DNA from: Bradyrhizobium frederickii | GTDB taxonomy: Bacteria; Pseudomonadota; Alphaproteobacteria; Rhizobiales; Xanthobacteraceae | Length of the DNA stretch: 64,000 bases | Direction of reading: 5' to 3' | Assembly: GCF_004570865.1 (NCBI RefSeq) | Contig: NZ_SPQS01000015.1 | Location: forward strand, 122,728-186,727 | Shown: positions 33,960-43,371 of the stretch, one piece after another | Layout: each line of letters begins with the position of its first letter | How positions within the stretch are numbered: position 1 is the first letter of the stretch | Notes under the pieces: generated by a model | Seen by the model: only the letters and a program-made list of their open reading frames with translations | Database searches by the model: none | Told to the model about the DNA's origin: nothing | Position numbers and translations under genes: made by a program

Positions 33960-35314
33960 GCGTTTTCGGTATCGGCGTCGCTTACGGCATCGTGACGCTG
34001 CTGGTGATGTTCTCGGGGATGCCGATCGCGTTCGCGCTCGGCGCGGTCGCCGTCGTGTTCATGGGCATCTACATGCCCTCGGCCTCGCTCGATACGGTCA
34101 CGCAGAACGTCTACGAGGAAATGGCCTCGATCACGCTGCTGTCGATCCCGCTCTTCATCCTGAAGGGCGCGGCGATCGGAAAATCGCGCGCCGGCCAGGA
34201 CCTCTATTCGGCGCTGCACGCCTGGCTGCACCGGGTCCCCGGCGGCCTCGGCGTCGCCAACGTGTTCGCCTGCGCGCTGTTCGCGGCGATGGCGGGCTCG
34301 AGCCCAGCGACCTGCTCGGCGATCGGCTCGGCCGGCATCCCCGAGATGCGCAAGCGCGGCTATTCCGGCGGCTTTGCGGCCGGCATCATCGCCGCCGGCG
34401 GCACGCTCGGCATCCTGCTGCCGCCCTCGATCACCATGATCCTGTTCGCGGTCGCGGCCGAAAAGTCGCTGGGGCGGCTGTTCCTGGCCGGCATCGGGCC
34501 TGGCCTCCTGCTTGTCACGCTGTTCGGCGCCTACGCCGTGATCCGCTTCCGCCAGGAATATGCCGCGGCCGAAGCGGCCTACAAGAACGGCGGACCAGAG
34601 GCTCCGATCCTGCAGCGTGACGAGTACACGCTCGCCGAGCGCTTCAGCGTGCTGCCGCGCGTGATCCCCTTCGTGCTGCTGCTCACCGGCGTCATGATCG
34701 CGCTCTATGGCGGCTACGCCACGCCGTCGGAAACTGCGGGGCTCGGCGGCCTCTTGGCGCTGGCGCTGATCGCGGCGATCTACAGCGTGTGGCGGCCGAG
34801 CGATCTCGCACCGATCATGAAATCGACGATCCGGGAATCGACCATGCTGATGATGATCATCGGCATGTCGCTGCTCTATTCCTACGTGATGAGCTATCTG
34901 CACATCTCGCAATCGGTCGCCGAATCCATCGTCGCGATGCACCTGCCGCGCTGGGAGCTGCTGTTCGCGATCCTGGTCATGGTCGTCGTGCTCGGCTTCT
35001 TCCTGCCGCCGGTCTCGATCATCCTGATGACGGCGCCGATCATCCTGCCGCCGCTCCGCGCCGCCAATTTCGACATCATCTGGTTCGGCGTGGTCATGAC
35101 CATCGTGATGGAGATGGGGCTGATCCATCCGCCGGTCGGCCTCAACATCTTCGTTATCCGCAACGTCGCGCCGGACATCCCGCTCCGCGAGGTGATCTGG
35201 GGCACCCTGCCCTTCGTGCTCTTGATGATGCTCGCAGTGCTGCTGCTGTGCTTCGTGCCGGGGATCTCGACCTGGCTGCCGGACCTGGTGATGGGGCCGG
35301 ACGGAAGCAGGTAG
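33956..35314 (+). CDS. dctM: TRAP transporter large permease DctM, system 1
   Basis: A 452-aa inner-membrane protein with about twelve helices, the sodium-coupled transport subunit. Family marks are PLFILKGAAIGKS, AAMAGSSPATCSAIGSAGIPEM, GYSGGFAAGIIAAGGTLGIL followed by LPPSITMILFAVA, and the C-terminal MGLIHPPVGLNIFVI. It is the last gene of the operon. A GTAGGGTGGGC repeat follows 16 bp after the stop, then the oppositely oriented GntR gene. The substrate is unknown. Confidence 0.92.
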   Translation: MSVFGIGVAYGIVTLLVMFSGMPIAFALGAVAVVFMGIYMPSASLDTVTQNVYEEMASITLLSIPLFILKGAAIGKSRAGQDLYSALHAWLHRVPGGLGVANVFACALFAAMAGSSPATCSAIGSAGIPEMRKRGYSGGFAAGIIAAGGTLGILLPPSITMILFAVAAEKSLGRLFLAGIGPGLLLVTLFGAYAVIRFRQEYAAAEAAYKNGGPEAPILQRDEYTLAERFSVLPRVIPFVLLLTGVMIALYGGYATPSETAGLGGLLALALIAAIYSVWRPSDLAPIMKSTIRESTMLMMIIGMSLLYSYVMSYLHISQSVAESIVAMHLPRWELLFAILVMVVVLGFFLPPVSIILMTAPIILPPLRAANFDIIWFGVVMTIVMEMGLIHPPVGLNIFVIRNVAPDIPLREVIWGTLPFVLLMMLAVLLLCFVPGISTWLPDLVMGPDGSR

Positions 35315-35330
35315 CCGCAATCACAGCTGC

Positions 35331-35423
35331 TGTAGGGTGGGCAAAGCGCAGCGTGCCCACCACTTGTCGGCTATCACGGTGAGATGGTGGGCACGGCGCC
35401 AACGCGCCTTTGCCCACCCTACA
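35331..35423. repeat. Palindromic repeat (GTAGGGTGGGCAAAGCG family), copy 1
   Basis: Begins TGTAGGGTGGGCAAAGCGCA and ends GCCTTTGCCCACCCTACAAG, with an inner inverted pair (GCGTGCCCACCA / TGGTGGGCACGGC). Another copy is at 40243-40338. It sits in the convergent dctM/gntR gap. Confidence 0.88.
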
Positions 35424-35433
35424 AGTTCCGTGG

Positions 35434-36117
35434 CTATGGCCCGCTCTTCCGCCGTCCCTTCGGCGCGTTCGCCACCACCTGCAACAGATCCTTGCGCACG
35501 GCCTCGATGTGCCGCTCCAGGAAGCGGCAGGCGTCCTCGACCCTCCCTGCGCGGCAGAGCGCGACCAGATGGGCGTGCTCCTTCTCGGCAATGCCCATCG
35601 CCTTGGTGTTGGAGAGTTGCAGCCGCGTGTAGCGGTCGCTGGTCTGAAGCAGCGACAGCACGATCGCACGGGTTCGCGGCTGCGGCGCGTGGACGTAGAG
35701 CGCCATGTGGAAGTCGGCGTTGAGCTGGCCCCATTCGCTGACATTCTTCGCCTTGATCGCCTTCTCGAACTGCCTGTGGATGTCGTCGAGCCCCTCGAAA
35801 TCCTCCGCGCTGAAGCGCGGTGCCGACTGCGCCAGCAGCCGCGGCTCCAGGATACAGCGCAGATCGAACACGTCGTTGATCTCGTCCAGCGACAGCTCCG
35901 AGACGATGGCGCCCTTCTGCGGCACGATCCGCACCAGGCCTTCCGCCTCGAGCTGAAACAGCGCTTCGCGAACGGGAATGCGGCTGACGCCGTAGGCCTC
36001 GCCGAGCGCATCCTGGCGCAGTTGCGATCCGGCCGGATAGGTGCCGTCGAGGATCGCCTGCCGGAGCTGATCGACGATCGCGGCCGACAGGGTGCGATGC
36101 TTCAGAGGCTGTTTCAT
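35434..36117 (-). CDS. GntR/FCD-family transcriptional regulator
   Basis: A 227-aa regulator. The N-terminal winged helix (residues ~10-75: LRQAILDGTYPAGSQLRQDA, YGVSRIPVREALFQLEAEGL) is followed by a helical FCD ligand-binding domain (~85-215) with metal- or acid-binding residues such as D...H in NADFHMALY and EKEHAHLVAL. ATG 36117 has AGAAGG 4 nt upstream. It is transcribed away from the TRAP-2/aldolase operon, and the shared 218-bp region contains a perfect 21-bp palindrome. It probably represses itself and that operon, with the transported acid or a breakdown product as inducer. Confidence 0.9.
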   Translation of the reverse strand: MKQPLKHRTLSAAIVDQLRQAILDGTYPAGSQLRQDALGEAYGVSRIPVREALFQLEAEGLVRIVPQKGAIVSELSLDEINDVFDLRCILEPRLLAQSAPRFSAEDFEGLDDIHRQFEKAIKAKNVSEWGQLNADFHMALYVHAPQPRTRAIVLSLLQTSDRYTRLQLSNTKAMGIAEKEHAHLVALCRAGRVEDACRFLERHIEAVRKDLLQVVANAPKGRRKSGP

Positions 36118-36273
36118 CTGACCTTCTGTTGTCCCTTTTCCGACTCGCTCGGCCGACGCGGTCCCTGTCTTGCATGTCGGGATGCCCGGCAAAAGCCAGG
36201 CGCTCCACAAAGGAGGTGCCCAGCAAAAGCGCGCCCTGCCGCAGAAATGACCGCAAACTTCGTTTGACTCCGA

Positions 36274-36294
36274 AAATGTATAAATTATACATTT
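36274..36294. promoter_or_regulatory. Perfect palindrome, likely GntR operator
   Basis: AAATGTATAA, central A, TTATACATTT: ten-base arms with full symmetry. It lies 42 bp before the TRAP-2 dctQ start and 157 bp from the divergent gntR start, in an AT-rich patch in otherwise GC-rich DNA. TGTATA-type palindromes are common FCD-GntR targets. Confidence 0.7.
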
Positions 36295-36335
36295 GGCAAT
36301 CGCACGACAATTCTTCGGGATTTGGGGCCTCTTTC

Positions 36336-36959
36336 ATGATCGAGCAGACCGTGCCGGCCACGCGCGCGCTCAGCCTCCGGCGTACGATCGTCCGGATGTC
36401 GGGCGGCCTGCTCGCGGTCGAGCGCCTCGCGCTGATGGGCCTGATGTACCTGCTCACCGGACTGATCCTGGTGAACGTCGTCACCCGTTACTCGCATTTC
36501 CCGATCTACTGGATCGATGAATCTGCGGTCTATTGCGTGGTCTGGCTGACCTTCATCGGGGCGTCCGCGATGACGCGGCTGCGGCTCGACTTCGCGGTCG
36601 CGATGCTGACGGAGCGTCTGTCACCGCGGCACCAGAAGATCGCCAAGGTGATCTCGACCGGCCTCGTCGTCGTGTTCGGTGTCGCCCTGATCGTCACCTG
36701 CGTGCTCTGGATGGACCCGGTCGGCCTTGCCCGCGCCGGCTTCGACGGGCGCAAGCTCGCCGCCGAGACCTTCAACTTCCTCTACACCGAGCGGACCCAG
36801 ACGCTGAACTGGCCGACCTGGGTGCTCTATCTGACGCTGCCGATCTTCGCGGTGTCGATGACCATTCACGGTCTCGCCAATTTGCTGGAAGACCTCGAGC
36901 TGGTCCCGCGCACGCCGCTGACGGGCTTCCAGCTGTCCGAGCTGGACGGGGTCAACTGA
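36336..36959 (+). CDS. dctQ: TRAP transporter small membrane subunit DctQ, system 2
   Basis: A 207-aa protein with four hydrophobic helices and the DctQ pattern (YWIDESAVYCVVWLTFIGAS, then RLRLDFAVAML). The C-terminal half carries an extra loop (DGRKLAAETFNFLYTERTQT) before the last helix. ATG 36336 starts the family-like sequence; the longer upstream frame crosses the palindromic operator and is noncoding. It is the first gene of a dctQ-dctM-dctP-aldolase operon and overlaps dctM by one base (TGATG). Confidence 0.88.
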   Translation: MIEQTVPATRALSLRRTIVRMSGGLLAVERLALMGLMYLLTGLILVNVVTRYSHFPIYWIDESAVYCVVWLTFIGASAMTRLRLDFAVAMLTERLSPRHQKIAKVISTGLVVVFGVALIVTCVLWMDPVGLARAGFDGRKLAAETFNFLYTERTQTLNWPTWVLYLTLPIFAVSMTIHGLANLLEDLELVPRTPLTGFQLSELDGVN

Positions 36960-38224
36960 TGATCACGTCAGCGGCCTTCATGGCGTTCATGCTGGTTGGC
37001 GTCCCGATCGGCCTGTGCCTATGCCTTGCCGGCCTCGTCTACATCGCGGCGTCCGGCAATCCCGTGCTGTTCCAGTCCTATCCGCTGCAGCTGTTCGGCG
37101 GCGTCGACAGCTACGGCCTGATCGCCATCCCGCTCTTCATTTTGATCGGCGAGATCATGAACGGCGGCGGCATCACGCGGCGCATCGTCGACATGGCGAT
37201 GGCCTTCGTCGGCTCGCTCAAGGGTGGGCTCGCCTACGTCAACATCCTCGCCAACATGTTCATCTCCTCCATCCTGGGTTCCGCCACCGCGCAGGTGGCG
37301 ATCATGGCCCAGATCATGGTCCCGGAGATGGAGAAGAAGGGCTACGACAAGACCTTTGCCGCCGGCCTCACCGCTTATGGCGGCATGCTCGGCCCGATCA
37401 TCCCGCCGTCGGTAATGTTCGTGGTCTACAGCGTGCTCGCGCAGGTGTCGGTCAGCGACATGCTGATCGCCGGCATCGTGCCTGGCGTCATTCTCACCGT
37501 GATGTTCTGCCTCGTGATCGCGCTGATGGGGTACATCTACAACTATCCCCGCGCGGACTACCAGACGCCGCGCCAGCGCGTCATGACGATCCTCCGGACC
37601 TCGCCGACGCTGCTGATCCCGATCGTCATCGTCGGCACCATCCTCGGCGGCCTCGCCAATGCGACAGAATCCGCGGCCGTCGGCGCAGTTGCCGCGGCCC
37701 TGGTTGGAAAGTTCTGGACCAAAGAGTTCGAGTTCGCGCAGCTGCCGCAGATGATGCTGCGCAGCGCGATCTATTCGGCGATCGTGCTGTTCCTGGTGGC
37801 GGCCGCAGCGGTATTCTCCTGGGTCCTGATCTTCGGCAAGGTGCCGCAGGAGACCGCCGCCTGGATCCAGACCGCCGCCAAGGACCCGGTCAGCTTCATG
37901 CTGATCTGCAACGTCATCCTGCTGGTGATCGGCACGGTGATCGACGGCATTCCCGGCCTGATCATGACCGTGCCGATCCTGCTGCCGGTGGCAACCGAAA
38001 TCTATCACATCGACCCCCGGCAGTTCGGCGTCGTGGTGGTGATCAACCTGGTGCTCGGCCTGTTGTCGCCGCCGGTCGGGCTCTGCTTCTTCGTCGCGGC
38101 CGCCGTCACCGGTGCCAAGCCCGGCAAGATGTTCATGGTGACGCTGCCCTTCTTCGTCATCTCCTGCGTCCTCCTGGTGCTGCTCTCGCTCTATCCCTCG
38201 CTCTCGCTGATCCTCGTCAAATAG
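36959..38224 (+). CDS. dctM: TRAP transporter large permease DctM, system 2
   Basis: A 421-aa inner-membrane transport subunit with about twelve helices. Typical segments are IPLFILIGEIMNGGGITRRI, ANMFISSILGSATAQVAIMA, YGGMLGPIIPPSVMFVVYSV and LGLLSPPVGLCFFVAAAVTG. It starts at ATG 36959, sharing one base with the dctQ stop. The solute receptor gene follows 23 bp downstream. It is distinct in sequence from system 1, so the two clusters are not a recent duplication. Confidence 0.92.
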   Translation: MITSAAFMAFMLVGVPIGLCLCLAGLVYIAASGNPVLFQSYPLQLFGGVDSYGLIAIPLFILIGEIMNGGGITRRIVDMAMAFVGSLKGGLAYVNILANMFISSILGSATAQVAIMAQIMVPEMEKKGYDKTFAAGLTAYGGMLGPIIPPSVMFVVYSVLAQVSVSDMLIAGIVPGVILTVMFCLVIALMGYIYNYPRADYQTPRQRVMTILRTSPTLLIPIVIVGTILGGLANATESAAVGAVAAALVGKFWTKEFEFAQLPQMMLRSAIYSAIVLFLVAAAAVFSWVLIFGKVPQETAAWIQTAAKDPVSFMLICNVILLVIGTVIDGIPGLIMTVPILLPVATEIYHIDPRQFGVVVVINLVLGLLSPPVGLCFFVAAAVTGAKPGKMFMVTLPFFVISCVLLVLLSLYPSLSLILVK

Positions 38225-38247
38225 GCCTATCCGAAAGGAGCCCGACC

Positions 38248-39231
38248 ATGTCGCTTTCTCGCCGCCGCTTTCTCGCCGCCAGTGCCGTCGCCTCGGTGTT
38301 TGCCCCATCGCTGGCGCTCGCCCAGGCCAAGGAATTCCGCCTCGGCCTGATCACGCCCAACGGCCATTCCTGGAACAAGGCCGCGCTCAAATTCGGCGAG
38401 GATCTCAAGTCCGCGACCAACGGCCGCCTGACATTGACCGTGTTCCACTCCGGCCAGCTCGGCAACGAGACCGCGATGATGCAGCAATTGCAGTCCGGCG
38501 CGCTCGACATGGGGTTCATCCAGGCCGCCGAGCTCGGCTCGCGCGTACCGCACATCGCCGCGATCAACGCGCCCTACATTGTTCGCTCGACGCCTTCGGT
38601 CGCGAAGCTCGTACGGCATCCGGCGGCGGTGAAGCTGTTCGACGTGCTGCCGCAGGAAACAGGAACGATCGGGCTCGGCTGGGGCATCACCGGCATGCGT
38701 GCCGTGTTCTCGTCCAAGGACCTGCACGCGCTCGCCGACATCAAGGGCATGAAGCTGCGCATCAACCCGACGCCGGTCTATCGCGATTTCTATTCTTCGC
38801 TGGGCGCCGCCCCGACGCCGATCCCGACGCCGCAGGTGTTCGATGCCATGGCCAACGGCCAGGTCGACGGCCTCGAGGCCGATCTCGAATTCTCCTGGAA
38901 TCAGCGCTTCGACAAGGTGTCCAAGGTCATCCTGCAGATGAACGCCGTCTTCATGCCGATGGCGGCGGTCGTCTCCGGGCGGGTCTGGCAGTCGCTTCCC
39001 GCAGCCGATCGCGAGCTCATCACCAAGACGATCAAGACGACGCTGGACGCGCAGATCGACGAGCTCGCCGGCAACGAGCCCGCGCTGATCCAGAACTTCA
39101 AGAACGCGCCGATCCCGATCCGCCTGGTCGACGCCAAGGACACCGAGGCCGTCATCGCCGAGTTCGACAAGATCTGGTTGCCGAAAGCCCCCGTCCTCGC
39201 CGAGCTGCGCAAGGTCGGCGCGACGCTCTGA
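38248..39231 (+). CDS. dctP: TRAP transporter substrate-binding protein DctP, system 2
   Basis: A 327-aa periplasmic receptor. It has a Tat-like signal (SLSRRRFLAASAVASVFA, cleaved near ALA-QA), then the DctP fold: FRLGLITPNGHSWNKAALKF, LQSGALDMGFIQAAEL, GMKLRINPTPVYRDFYSSLG and VFDAMANGQVDGLEADLEF. AAAGGAG lies 9 nt before the ATG. It is encoded after the two membrane subunits and 75 bp before the aldolase. It probably binds a small carboxylic acid, as an arginine is placed as in known DctP proteins (KLRINPTP). Confidence 0.9.
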   Translation: MSLSRRRFLAASAVASVFAPSLALAQAKEFRLGLITPNGHSWNKAALKFGEDLKSATNGRLTLTVFHSGQLGNETAMMQQLQSGALDMGFIQAAELGSRVPHIAAINAPYIVRSTPSVAKLVRHPAAVKLFDVLPQETGTIGLGWGITGMRAVFSSKDLHALADIKGMKLRINPTPVYRDFYSSLGAAPTPIPTPQVFDAMANGQVDGLEADLEFSWNQRFDKVSKVILQMNAVFMPMAAVVSGRVWQSLPAADRELITKTIKTTLDAQIDELAGNEPALIQNFKNAPIPIRLVDAKDTEAVIAEFDKIWLPKAPVLAELRKVGATL

Positions 39232-39306
39232 TCCCATCCATCGCCCTCACGTCAATGCCCGGCGGATCGAGCGATCCGCCGGCACAATTCCAATCGGAGC
39301 CAAGCA

Positions 39307-40233
39307 ATGAGCCCACGCATCTCCTGGGAAGGCGTCTTCCCGGCCGTCACCACGCAGTTCAACGACGATTTGTCGCTCAATATCGACGCGACCGCCAAGG
39401 TCATGGACGGGCTGATCCGCGACGGCGTCTCCGGCCTGATCGTCTGCGGCTCCGTCGGTGAGAACACCTCGCTCGAGCGCAAGGAAAAGATCGCGATCAT
39501 GGAAGCGGCGAAGTCGGTCGCGAATGGCCGGGTGCCGGTGCTGTGCGGCATCGCCGAATTCACCACGGCCTTTGCGGTCGAGACCGCGAAAGAAGCCGCG
39601 CGCATCGGCATCGACGGCGTGATGGTGATGCCGGCGCTGGTCTATTCCTCCAAGCCGCACGAGACCGCCGCGCATTTCCGCGCCGTCGCCAGCGCGACCG
39701 ATCTTCCCGTGATGCTCTATAACAATCCGCCGATCTACAAGAATGACGTCACGCCTGATATCCTGGCCTCGCTCGCGGACGTCGAGACCGTGGTCTGCTT
39801 CAAGGACTCGTCCGGCGACACGCGGCGCTTCATCGACACCCGCAATATGGTCGGTGACCGCTTCGTGCTGTTCGCGGGCCTCGACGACGTCATCGTCGAG
39901 AGCGTCGCCATGGGCGCCGTGGGCTGGGTCTCGGGCATGTCGAACGCCTTCCCGCGCGAAGGCGAGACGCTGTTCCGGCTCGCCAAGGCCGGCCGCTTCG
40001 CCGAGGCGATGCCGCTCTACGAATGGTTCATGCCGCTCTTGCATCTCGACGCCCGGCCGGACCTCGTCCAGTGCATCAAGCTGTGCGAGCACATCATGGG
40101 CCGCGGCACCGCGCTGACGCGCCCGCCGCGCCTCGCGCTGCTGCCGCATGAGAAGGCCGAGGTCGAGGCCATGATGGCCAAGGCGCTCAAGAACCGGCCG
40201 CGCCTGCCGGATGTCGGGCTCAAGGCGGCCTGA
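39307..40233 (+). CDS. Dihydrodipicolinate synthase/N-acetylneuraminate lyase family aldolase
   Basis: A 308-aa cytoplasmic class I aldolase with a TIM-barrel fold. The Schiff-base lysine is K166 in VVCFKDSSGD, with the partner tyrosine in LPVMLYNNPP and the substrate loop GSVGENTSL in place of the GTTGE of DapA. That change and the transport context argue against a lysine-biosynthesis DapA. It is more likely a catabolic aldolase, dehydratase or deaminase acting on the acid imported by the upstream TRAP system (family members handle keto-sugar acids, hydroxyproline products and others). It is the last gene of the GntR-controlled operon. A GTAGGGTGGGC repeat follows. Confidence 0.85.
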   Translation: MSPRISWEGVFPAVTTQFNDDLSLNIDATAKVMDGLIRDGVSGLIVCGSVGENTSLERKEKIAIMEAAKSVANGRVPVLCGIAEFTTAFAVETAKEAARIGIDGVMVMPALVYSSKPHETAAHFRAVASATDLPVMLYNNPPIYKNDVTPDILASLADVETVVCFKDSSGDTRRFIDTRNMVGDRFVLFAGLDDVIVESVAMGAVGWVSGMSNAFPREGETLFRLAKAGRFAEAMPLYEWFMPLLHLDARPDLVQCIKLCEHIMGRGTALTRPPRLALLPHEKAEVEAMMAKALKNRPRLPDVGLKAA

Positions 40234-40242
40234 GCGCAGATC

Positions 40243-40338
40243 TCGTAGGGTGGGCAAAGCGAAAGCGTGCCCACCATCGGGCTCGATCATGGAGAGATGG
40301 TGGGCACGGCGCTACGCGCCTTTGCCCACCCTACGAGA
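40243..40338. repeat. Palindromic repeat (GTAGGGTGGGCAAAGCG family), copy 2
   Basis: Begins TCGTAGGGTGGGCAAAGCGA and ends GCCTTTGCCCACCCTACGAG. It has the same plan as 35331-35423 and is likewise placed downstream of a TRAP operon end, immediately followed by a different repeat at 40359. Confidence 0.88.
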
Positions 40339-40358
40339 GCGACGATAGCTCTCTCAGC

Positions 40359-40445
40359 CGTCATTGCGAGGAGCACTTGCGACGAAGCAATCCAGAGTAT
40401 TTCCGCGGAGGGATCCTGGATTGCTTCGCTGCGCCCGCAATGACG
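40359..40445. repeat. Palindromic repeat (CGTCATTGCGAGG family)
   Basis: Left end CGTCATTGCGAGGAGCACTT, internal GAAGCAATCCAGA and its inverse CTGGATTGCTTCG, right end GCGCCCGCAATGACG. The whole element is an imperfect ~87-bp palindrome, in the convergent gap between the aldolase and HMG-CoA lyase genes. Confidence 0.85.
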
Positions 40446-40450
40446 GAGAA

Positions 40451-41362
40451 CTAGGAGACGGTCCGCTTTTTCTTCGCGTTCAGCGCCGAGGCCACGCGGC
40501 TGACGGGCGGCTTGCCCAGCACGCCGCTCATCGCGTTGGTGGCTGCGAGCAGCTTCTCCATATCGACGCCGGTCCTGACGCCCATGCCTTCGAGCATGTA
40601 GACGACGTCCTCGGTCGCGACGTTTCCGGTCGCGCCCGGCGCATAGGGGCAGCCGCCGAGACCGCCGGCGGCGGCATCGATGACGCGCACGCCCTCTTCC
40701 ATTCCGGCATAGAGATTGGCGAGCGCCTGGCCGTAGGTGTCGTGGAAATGCATCGCGAGCTTGGCGGGAGGGATGCTGGCACTGACCGCGCGCAGCATCT
40801 CCTTCGCCTTGGATGGCGTGCCGACGCCGATAGTGTCGCCGAGCGAGATCTCGTAGCAGCCGAGCTCCCATAACGTGCTCGCGAGATCGGCGACGGCCTT
40901 CGGCTTGATCTCACCATCGAACGGGCAGCCCAGCACGCAGGAAATATAGCCGCGCACCTTCACGCCATCGGCCTTGGCGCGCGCCAGCACCGGCTTGAAG
41001 CGCTCGATGGACTCCGCGACCGTGCAATTGATGTTGGCGCGCGAAAACCCTTCCGAGGCGGCCGCAAACACCGAGACCACCTCGGCGCCCGCGGCACGCG
41101 CGGCGTCATAGCCCTTCTCGTTCGGCACCAGCACGTGGAATTCGGCACCCTTGATGTGGCTCACTCCGCGCAGAACCGCGTCGGAGCTAGCCATCTGCGG
41201 GATCGCCTTGGGCGAGACGAAGGCGCCGACTTCGACCGTATGGAGGCCAGCCGCGACCAGCGCCTCGACGAAGGCGATGCGGGCCTCGACGCTGACGGGC
41301 GTCTTCTCGTTCTGGAGACCGTCGCGCGGCCCCATTTCGATGATGCGGACGGGATCGCTCAT
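40451..41362 (-). CDS. Hydroxymethylglutaryl-CoA lyase
   Basis: A 303-aa TIM-barrel enzyme of the HMGL family that splits HMG-CoA into acetoacetate and acetyl-CoA, the last step of leucine degradation. Visible are VRIIEMGPRDGLQNE (metal- and substrate-binding Asp), GYISCVLGCPFDG, HFHDTYGQALAN with metal histidines, and the flexible-loop signature GGLGGCPYAPGATGNVATED with the catalytic cysteine. It starts one base after the mccA stop, so it is in the ivd-mccB-mccA-lyase operon. Confidence 0.94.
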   Translation of the reverse strand: MSDPVRIIEMGPRDGLQNEKTPVSVEARIAFVEALVAAGLHTVEVGAFVSPKAIPQMASSDAVLRGVSHIKGAEFHVLVPNEKGYDAARAAGAEVVSVFAAASEGFSRANINCTVAESIERFKPVLARAKADGVKVRGYISCVLGCPFDGEIKPKAVADLASTLWELGCYEISLGDTIGVGTPSKAKEMLRAVSASIPPAKLAMHFHDTYGQALANLYAGMEEGVRVIDAAAGGLGGCPYAPGATGNVATEDVVYMLEGMGVRTGVDMEKLLAATNAMSGVLGKPPVSRVASALNAKKKRTVS

Positions 41363-41363
41363 G

Positions 41364-43367
<2,004 letters not shown>

Positions 43368-43371
43368 CGCA

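Noticed and set aside
37015..39231. Apparent 738-aa ORF including DctP of system 2
   Set aside because: The N-terminal 400 codons are an out-of-frame reading of dctM; the real gene begins at 38248 with a Tat-like signal and AAAGGAG.
39307..40233. dapA for lysine biosynthesis
   Set aside because: The substrate loop is GSVGENTSL rather than GTTGE and the gene sits in a TRAP operon, so a catabolic family member is more likely.
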